From Pollutimonas sp036675275 (GTDB taxonomy: Bacteria > Pseudomonadota > Gammaproteobacteria > Burkholderiales > Burkholderiaceae_B), in assembly GCA_036675275.1 (NCBI GenBank), contig JAKFFG010000025.1:62001-126000 (forward strand): DNA of 64,000 nucleotides. Reading direction: 5' to 3'. A model generated the notes under the pieces. That model did not search any database, was not told where the DNA came from, and worked only from the letters and a program-made list of their open reading frames with translations. How positions within the stretch are numbered: position 1 is the first letter of the stretch; the number at the start of each line of letters is the position of its first letter. Shown in pieces: positions 60,375 through 64,000 of this stretch. Made by a program: the position numbers and the translations under genes.

Positions 60375-60826
60375 ACATACCGGCTACCTGCCCTTTGTGC
60401 CACCCCGCTAACGAGACGGTGCTGTGGCGCAACGATGCGCTGCGCGTCATCGGCGTAGACGGCGGCCTGCATCCCGGCCTTACCCGCGTCATCTGGCAGG
60501 ATCATGTCAAAGAGATGACGGACCTGCCGGGCGCCGCCCGAGCCTTGCTCATGGAAACAGTATGGCGCGTCGAACAGACGCAACGCGACATCTTGCGGCC
60601 TGACAAAGTCAACCTCGCGCAACTGGGCAATATGGCGCCGCATGTGCATTGGCACATAATCCCGCGCTGGACCTGTGACAGCCACTTTCCCGAAGCCATC
60701 TGGGCGCCTGCGCCCTTGCGTTCGCCCCTGGAGCAACAGCAGTGGCATGCCCGCATGTCGCAGATCGAGGCATTGGTGCCTCAGTATCGCGCGGCACTGG
60801 CCACGGTCCTTTCGGACCATTCATAA
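60371..60826 (+). CDS. HIT-family hydrolase
   Basis: A 151-residue histidine-triad protein. The triad motif is HVHWHIIPRW (H91, H93, H95) with a zinc-like CPLC at residues 7-10. HIT proteins hydrolyse or transfer nucleotide phosphoramidates or dinucleotides. ATG 60371 overlaps the pap stop by 4 bp. Nucleotide housekeeping alongside pap is plausible; the substrate is unknown. Confidence 0.92.
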   Translation: MNIPATCPLCHPANETVLWRNDALRVIGVDGGLHPGLTRVIWQDHVKEMTDLPGAARALLMETVWRVEQTQRDILRPDKVNLAQLGNMAPHVHWHIIPRWTCDSHFPEAIWAPAPLRSPLEQQQWHARMSQIEALVPQYRAALATVLSDHS

Positions 60827-60852
60827 GCTGATCTCGCCACGCCGGAGAATCC

Positions 60853-61635
60853 ATGACGCAGAAAACCCTTTTTTCGACGGCAGACAACAGTCTTCAGCAA
60901 GCACCCATCCATCAACTGGAGCGTTTATCGCCAGCCTGGCGCGAGGTCCTCGAAGCAGGCGAAACGCATCAGGTGCTGACCACCCTGTCCAACTTTCTGG
61001 CAGAACAGCTGGCCGCAGGGGCTGTGATCTATCCACGCTTCGTCTTTCGCGCCTTGGAGTACCTGCAACCGGAGTCCGTACGCGTGGTAATTTTGGGACA
61101 GGATCCCTACCACGGCCCGAATCAGGCGCAGGGATTGGCATTTTCCGTACCCGATCAGTGCCCTACGCCCCCCAGCTTGCGGAATATGTTCAAGGAACTG
61201 GCCCTGGAGTACCCCGGTGCACCGCCTCGCCGACATAATGAATTGAGCGACTGGGCGCGACAGGGCGTGCTGCTGCTCAATACTGCGCTCACCGTAGAAA
61301 ACGCCAGCCCAGCCTCGCACGCCAAAAAAGGTTGGGAAAAAATCACCGACGCGATAATCCGGCGGGTTGCCCAGGCACCACAACCCAAAGTGTTCATGCT
61401 TTGGGGCGCCCATGCACAAAGCAAGCAGGCGCTACTGGCAGAAAGCAACGGCGGCCCCTTGCATATACTCAAGGCCAATCATCCCTCGCCTTTGTCCGCC
61501 TTGCGTCCGCCTGTGCCTTTCATGGGTTGCGGTCATTTTGCCCAAGCCAATGAGTGGCTTGAGTCGGAGGGTCAGAAACCCATAAACTGGGCGGATCAAC
61601 ACAATAACGCCGATGCCGAACCGCCATTTTCGTGA
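60853..61635 (+). CDS. ung: Uracil-DNA glycosylase
   Basis: A 260-residue base-excision-repair enzyme. The water-activating loop is VVILGQDPYHGPNQAQGLAFSV (D84), the uracil-binding region is VLLLNTALTVE, and the minor-groove loop is ANHPSPLSAL. SD GGAG is 6 nt upstream of ATG 60853. It lies 26 bp after the HIT gene and may share its transcript. Confidence 0.96.
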   Translation: MTQKTLFSTADNSLQQAPIHQLERLSPAWREVLEAGETHQVLTTLSNFLAEQLAAGAVIYPRFVFRALEYLQPESVRVVILGQDPYHGPNQAQGLAFSVPDQCPTPPSLRNMFKELALEYPGAPPRRHNELSDWARQGVLLLNTALTVENASPASHAKKGWEKITDAIIRRVAQAPQPKVFMLWGAHAQSKQALLAESNGGPLHILKANHPSPLSALRPPVPFMGCGHFAQANEWLESEGQKPINWADQHNNADAEPPFS

Positions 61636-61673
61636 ATGCATCGCCGTTTGTTGCGGTGCGACAACGATAGGGG

Positions 61674-61702
61674 TTTCCCCGGATATGGAAAAACGGTTAT
61701 AC
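61674..61702 (+). promoter_or_regulatory. Candidate promoter for the DEAD-box helicase
   Basis: TTTCCC (61674-61679) and TTATAC (61697-61702) are spaced 17 bp apart. A start near 61710 would leave a leader of about 245 nt. The -35 is weak. Confidence 0.4.
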
Positions 61703-61712
61703 TTCTGGCACT

Positions 61713-61891
61713 GCATTAATCAATGCGTCGACATTTTCACATGGCCTCACGCCATGTCATAGCAGTTGACTGACTTCTCAGCACCCATGTCGAACGCCAT
61801 CGCTCCCTGACCCCCGAGCCTTTCGCTGCGTCTTTCAAGACACTACGCTGCACTTTAGGTTGATTCGGTCGGCACGATGCTCCAATCAACC
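61713..61891 (+). promoter_or_regulatory. Structured 5' leader of the RNA helicase mRNA
   Basis: The 320-bp gap 61636-61955 has no gene but three perfect hairpins: GCATT-AATC-AATGC (61713-61726), ACATGGC-CTCAC-GCCATGT (61739-61757) and GGTTGATT-N18-AATCAACC (61858-61891). Long folded leaders are known on cold-shock and helicase mRNAs (for example csdA in E. coli), so post-transcriptional control is plausible. Confidence 0.5.
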
Positions 61892-61955
61892 AGCGCTTCG
61901 GGCTCACTTATCCGCCCGCGCTAGTGTATGCCGTTCACACGGCAAAGGATCACGC

Positions 61956-63674
61956 ATGTCTTTTGAAAATCTAGGTCTTACCCCCACGCTGTTGTCTGCC
62001 GTCCTGAAAGCCGGCTTTACCGAACCGACTCCCGTCCAGGCTGCTTCGATTCCCAAAGCGTTGGCAGGTAGCGACCTGATGGTATCCGCACAAACCGGCA
62101 GCGGCAAAACCGCCGCCTTCATGCTCCCTGCCCTGAACCGCATTTCGACAATGCCGGCCAACAAGGGTACGGGCGTTCAAGTGCTGGTACTGACTCCAAC
62201 CCGCGAACTTGCCATGCAAGTGGCCGACGCCACCAAGCTTTACGGCGCGCATATTAAAGACCTGCGCATTGCCGTCGTCGTGGGCGGTATGCCCTACGGC
62301 GCCCAGCTCAAGGCCCTGTCACGTCGCGTAGACGTCCTGGTCGCGACTCCCGGCCGACTTATCGACCACTTGCAAGCCAAGCGTGTCAACCTGTCGACTG
62401 TTCATACCCTTATTCTTGACGAAGCTGACCGCATGCTGGACATGGGCTTCATCGAAGACATCGAAACCATTGTTGCCAGCACGCCGAAAGAGCGCCAGAC
62501 CCTGCTGTTTTCCGCAACGCTGGACGGCACCATTGCCCGCCTCGCTGCCAAGATGATGCGCAGTCCCGAGCAGATTCAGTTGTCCGGCCAGAAAGAAAAG
62601 CACACCAACATCACGCAAAGCTTGTTGTACGCGGATGACAACGGCCACAAGATGCGTCTGCTGGACCACCTGCTGCGTGACGCCAGCCTGGACCAGGCCA
62701 TTGTCTTCACGTCGACCAAGCGTGGCGCCGACGATCTGGCTGAACGTCTGGCCGACCAGGGTTTTGCCGCCGGCGCCTTGCATGGCGACATGAATCAGCG
62801 CCAGCGTACCCGCACATTGGGTATGCTGCAGAAAGGCCAGTTGCGCATTCTGGTAGCGACCGATGTTGCAGCGCGCGGCATTGACGTGCAAAGCATCACG
62901 CACGCCGTGAATTACGATCTGCCCATGCAGGCTGAAGACTACGTTCACCGTATCGGCCGTACTGGTCGCGCCGGCCGCAGTGGCCTGGCATTCACACTGG
63001 CCACTCATTCGGAACGCCATAAAGTGCGCCGCATCGAGCACTTCATAGGGCAGCCTATTCCGGCGCAGGAAATCGAAGGCCTTGAGCCCAAGAAAACGGC
63101 ACGTCCTACCTACACGGACCGCAAGGGCAGCGGCAAGAGCTTCGCTCCACGCGCCGGTTACGGTGGCGGCAAGCCCGGCAGCTATGCGCGCAAACCCGGC
63201 GCCGACCGCGGCAGCTTCGGCGGCGACCGTCCTGCCTACGAAGGCAAGCCCCGTTTTGGCGACAAGCCTGCATACGAAGGCAAGCCGCGCTTTGGCGATA
63301 AGCCCGCGTACGAAGGCCGTCCTGCCCGCAGCAACGATCGCCCGGCCTACGAAGGTCGCCCCGCGTACGATCGCAGCGCCGACAGCCGCAAGACTTTCGG
63401 TGGCGAAGAGCGCAGCGGCGGCTATAAGGGCCGCAGCGAAAACGCAAGTTTCGATTCACGCCCGGCACGCGCCGAACGCCCTCAGTCGGATCGTCCGGCA
63501 TTCGGCGACCGTCCTGCGTTTGGTGACCGTCCCGCCCGTGCCGCACGTCCCGACTTCGCCCATAAGGGTCCAGGCGCAAAACCCAGCACGCGTCCTACGA
63601 CTCGCCCTGGCTTTGCCGGCAAGCCGACATCGACACGTGGCAAAAGCGCAGCACGCCGCGATTTCGCTTCGTAA
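61956..63674 (+). CDS. rhlE: DEAD-box ATP-dependent RNA helicase (RhlE-like) with repeat-rich tail
   Basis: A 572-residue RNA helicase. Core motifs in order: PTPVQAASIPKAL (Q), SAQTGSGKTAAF (Walker A), PTRELAMQV, LDEADRMLDMGF, LFSATLD, and VHRIGRTGRAGR (motif VI). From about 385 the tail is Arg/Gly/Asp-rich with repeats PAYEGKPRFGDK, a low-complexity RNA-binding extension. ATG 61956 has AAGGAT 5 nt upstream; an earlier in-frame start at 61860 is inside the leader hairpin and is unlikely. Roles in cold-shock RNA remodelling or ribosome assembly follow from the family. Confidence 0.93.
   Translation: MSFENLGLTPTLLSAVLKAGFTEPTPVQAASIPKALAGSDLMVSAQTGSGKTAAFMLPALNRISTMPANKGTGVQVLVLTPTRELAMQVADATKLYGAHIKDLRIAVVVGGMPYGAQLKALSRRVDVLVATPGRLIDHLQAKRVNLSTVHTLILDEADRMLDMGFIEDIETIVASTPKERQTLLFSATLDGTIARLAAKMMRSPEQIQLSGQKEKHTNITQSLLYADDNGHKMRLLDHLLRDASLDQAIVFTSTKRGADDLAERLADQGFAAGALHGDMNQRQRTRTLGMLQKGQLRILVATDVAARGIDVQSITHAVNYDLPMQAEDYVHRIGRTGRAGRSGLAFTLATHSERHKVRRIEHFIGQPIPAQEIEGLEPKKTARPTYTDRKGSGKSFAPRAGYGGGKPGSYARKPGADRGSFGGDRPAYEGKPRFGDKPAYEGKPRFGDKPAYEGRPARSNDRPAYEGRPAYDRSADSRKTFGGEERSGGYKGRSENASFDSRPARAERPQSDRPAFGDRPAFGDRPARAARPDFAHKGPGAKPSTRPTTRPGFAGKPTSTRGKSAARRDFAS
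63231..63317 (+). repeat. 36-bp tandem repeat in the helicase tail
   Basis: Two full 36-bp units (63231-63266 and 63267-63302) and a partial third encode PAYEGKPRFGDK. Related shorter units (DRPAFGDRPAFGDRPA) lie downstream. Copies differ mainly at third codon positions, so the peptide is under selection. Confidence 0.8.
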
Positions 63675-63693
63675 GCAGGCTTAGCAGCACACC

Positions 63694-63718
63694 GGCCAGG
63701 CGGATTTTGTGCCTGGCC
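63694..63718 (+). other. GC-rich hairpin after the helicase gene
   Basis: GGCCAGGC (63694-63701) pairs with GCCTGGCC (63711-63718) over a 9-nt loop. It has no T-run, and with the terminator after it may stabilise the 3' end. Confidence 0.6.
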
Positions 63719-63720
63719 TG

Positions 63721-63752
63721 AAGACCCCGCCATCGTGCGGGGTCTTTTTTTT
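63721..63752 (+). terminator. Rho-independent terminator after the helicase
   Basis: AGACCCCGC (63722-63730) pairs perfectly with GCGGGGTCT (63737-63745) over a 6-nt loop, followed by eight Ts. A textbook terminator, 47 bp past the stop codon. Confidence 0.92.
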
Positions 63753-63912
63753 CACGATGCCTTCAGTACCGCAGTTCGCCGGGCTACGCCAAGGCTTGAT
63801 ACAGCAGGTTTTTACACGACGGGCATGACACCGGCCCCTTCTGGCCTGCGCTGGCTACAATAGAGCGTTGTCTTTATATGGCACCCTGCCGGGATGCCGC
63901 TACTAGGATGCC

Positions 63913-64000
63913 ATGAAACAGCTTGCGCGCAAGCCCTTCTTTCTTGCCTTGCTAATGTCGTTGCCGCTTTGGATCGTCTTCAATAATTTTATTGTCGCGA
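63913..64000 (+). CDS. N-terminus of an unidentified, probably membrane, protein (runs off the right edge)
   Basis: ATG 63913 follows TAGGATGCC and opens a frame to the window end, 29 residues: MKQLARKPFFLALLMSL then PLWIVFNNFIVA. The basic start and two hydrophobic stretches suggest a signal anchor or first membrane helix. A TACAAT at 63856-63861 could be its -10. Too short to identify. Confidence 0.5.
   Translation, partial: MKQLARKPFFLALLMSLPLWIVFNNFIVA

Noticed and set aside
63225..63560. Possible CRISPR array
   Set aside because: The repeats are in-frame coding repeats in the helicase tail, with no unique spacers between identical repeats.

Overview
The window looks like a chromosomal segment of a betaproteobacterium of the Alcaligenaceae (Bordetella / Achromobacter / Pusillimonas-like). 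The reasons are the neighbouring hemA and prfA, a gph-trpE-trpG-trpD-trpC cluster, two orphan Bug-type (TctC-like) solute receptors, many acyl-CoA catabolism genes, and fairly high GC throughout. The genus is inferred from gene content; no database search was possible.

Layout. 1-2.3 kb: start of prfA, hemA, and a tRNA-Phe (GAA) with a terminator. 2.4-3.6 kb: an orphan soluble histidine kinase. 3.6-8.5 kb: an iron-uptake locus in which a DUF3649-PepSY-DUF3325 inner-membrane operon diverges from a TonB-dependent siderophore receptor; two Fur-like boxes lie between them. 8.5-17.9 kb: one leftward operon with a Bug receptor, a three-part acyl-CoA carboxylase with a free-standing biotin carrier, a FadB-like bifunctional enzyme, a DUF35 protein paired with a thiolase-fold protein lacking the usual nucleophile cysteine, and a two-subunit CoA-transferase. 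18-27 kb: a FUSC-family membrane protein, a formamidase operon (fmdA-fmdB-amiS) and, diverging from it, an 1128-residue NCS1-permease/histidine-kinase/receiver fusion with a LuxR-type response regulator. A flavoprotein and a small secreted glycine-zipper protein follow.

27.9-31 kb: an NAD module with nrtR, nadC and a Bug receptor overlapping nadC, plus a perfect dyad upstream of nadC that is a candidate NrtR operator. 31-39 kb: an IclR-family regulator, an acyl-CoA ligase and a branched-chain-type ABC transporter. A solo-TnpB IS605-like element has inserted between livH and livM. 39.4-43.2 kb: on the other strand, a second solute-binding protein, a zinc alcohol dehydrogenase and an aldehyde dehydrogenase, together suggesting alcohol to aldehyde to acid to acyl-CoA catabolism. 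43-54 kb: a LysR regulator, a large membrane c-di-GMP protein, dsbC, a UbiH-like hydroxylase, mltA, apaG, rpe and an EAL-CBS-GGDEF protein.

54-60.8 kb: gph, then a Trp-rich leader peptide (trpL) whose start overlaps the gph stop, an attenuator, trpE, trpG, trpD, trpC, a tandem-domain polyphosphate:AMP phosphotransferase and a HIT protein. 60.8-64 kb: ung, then a DEAD-box RNA helicase with a structured leader and a repeat-rich tail, a strong terminator, and the first codons of an unidentified gene.

The most unusual points are the transporter-like sensor kinase beside formamidase, the gph-trpL coupled attenuator, the cysteine-less thiolase/DUF35 pair inside a carboxylase operon, the NrtR-nadC-Bug module, and the TnpB element (with an atypical RuvC-II position) that splits the liv operon.
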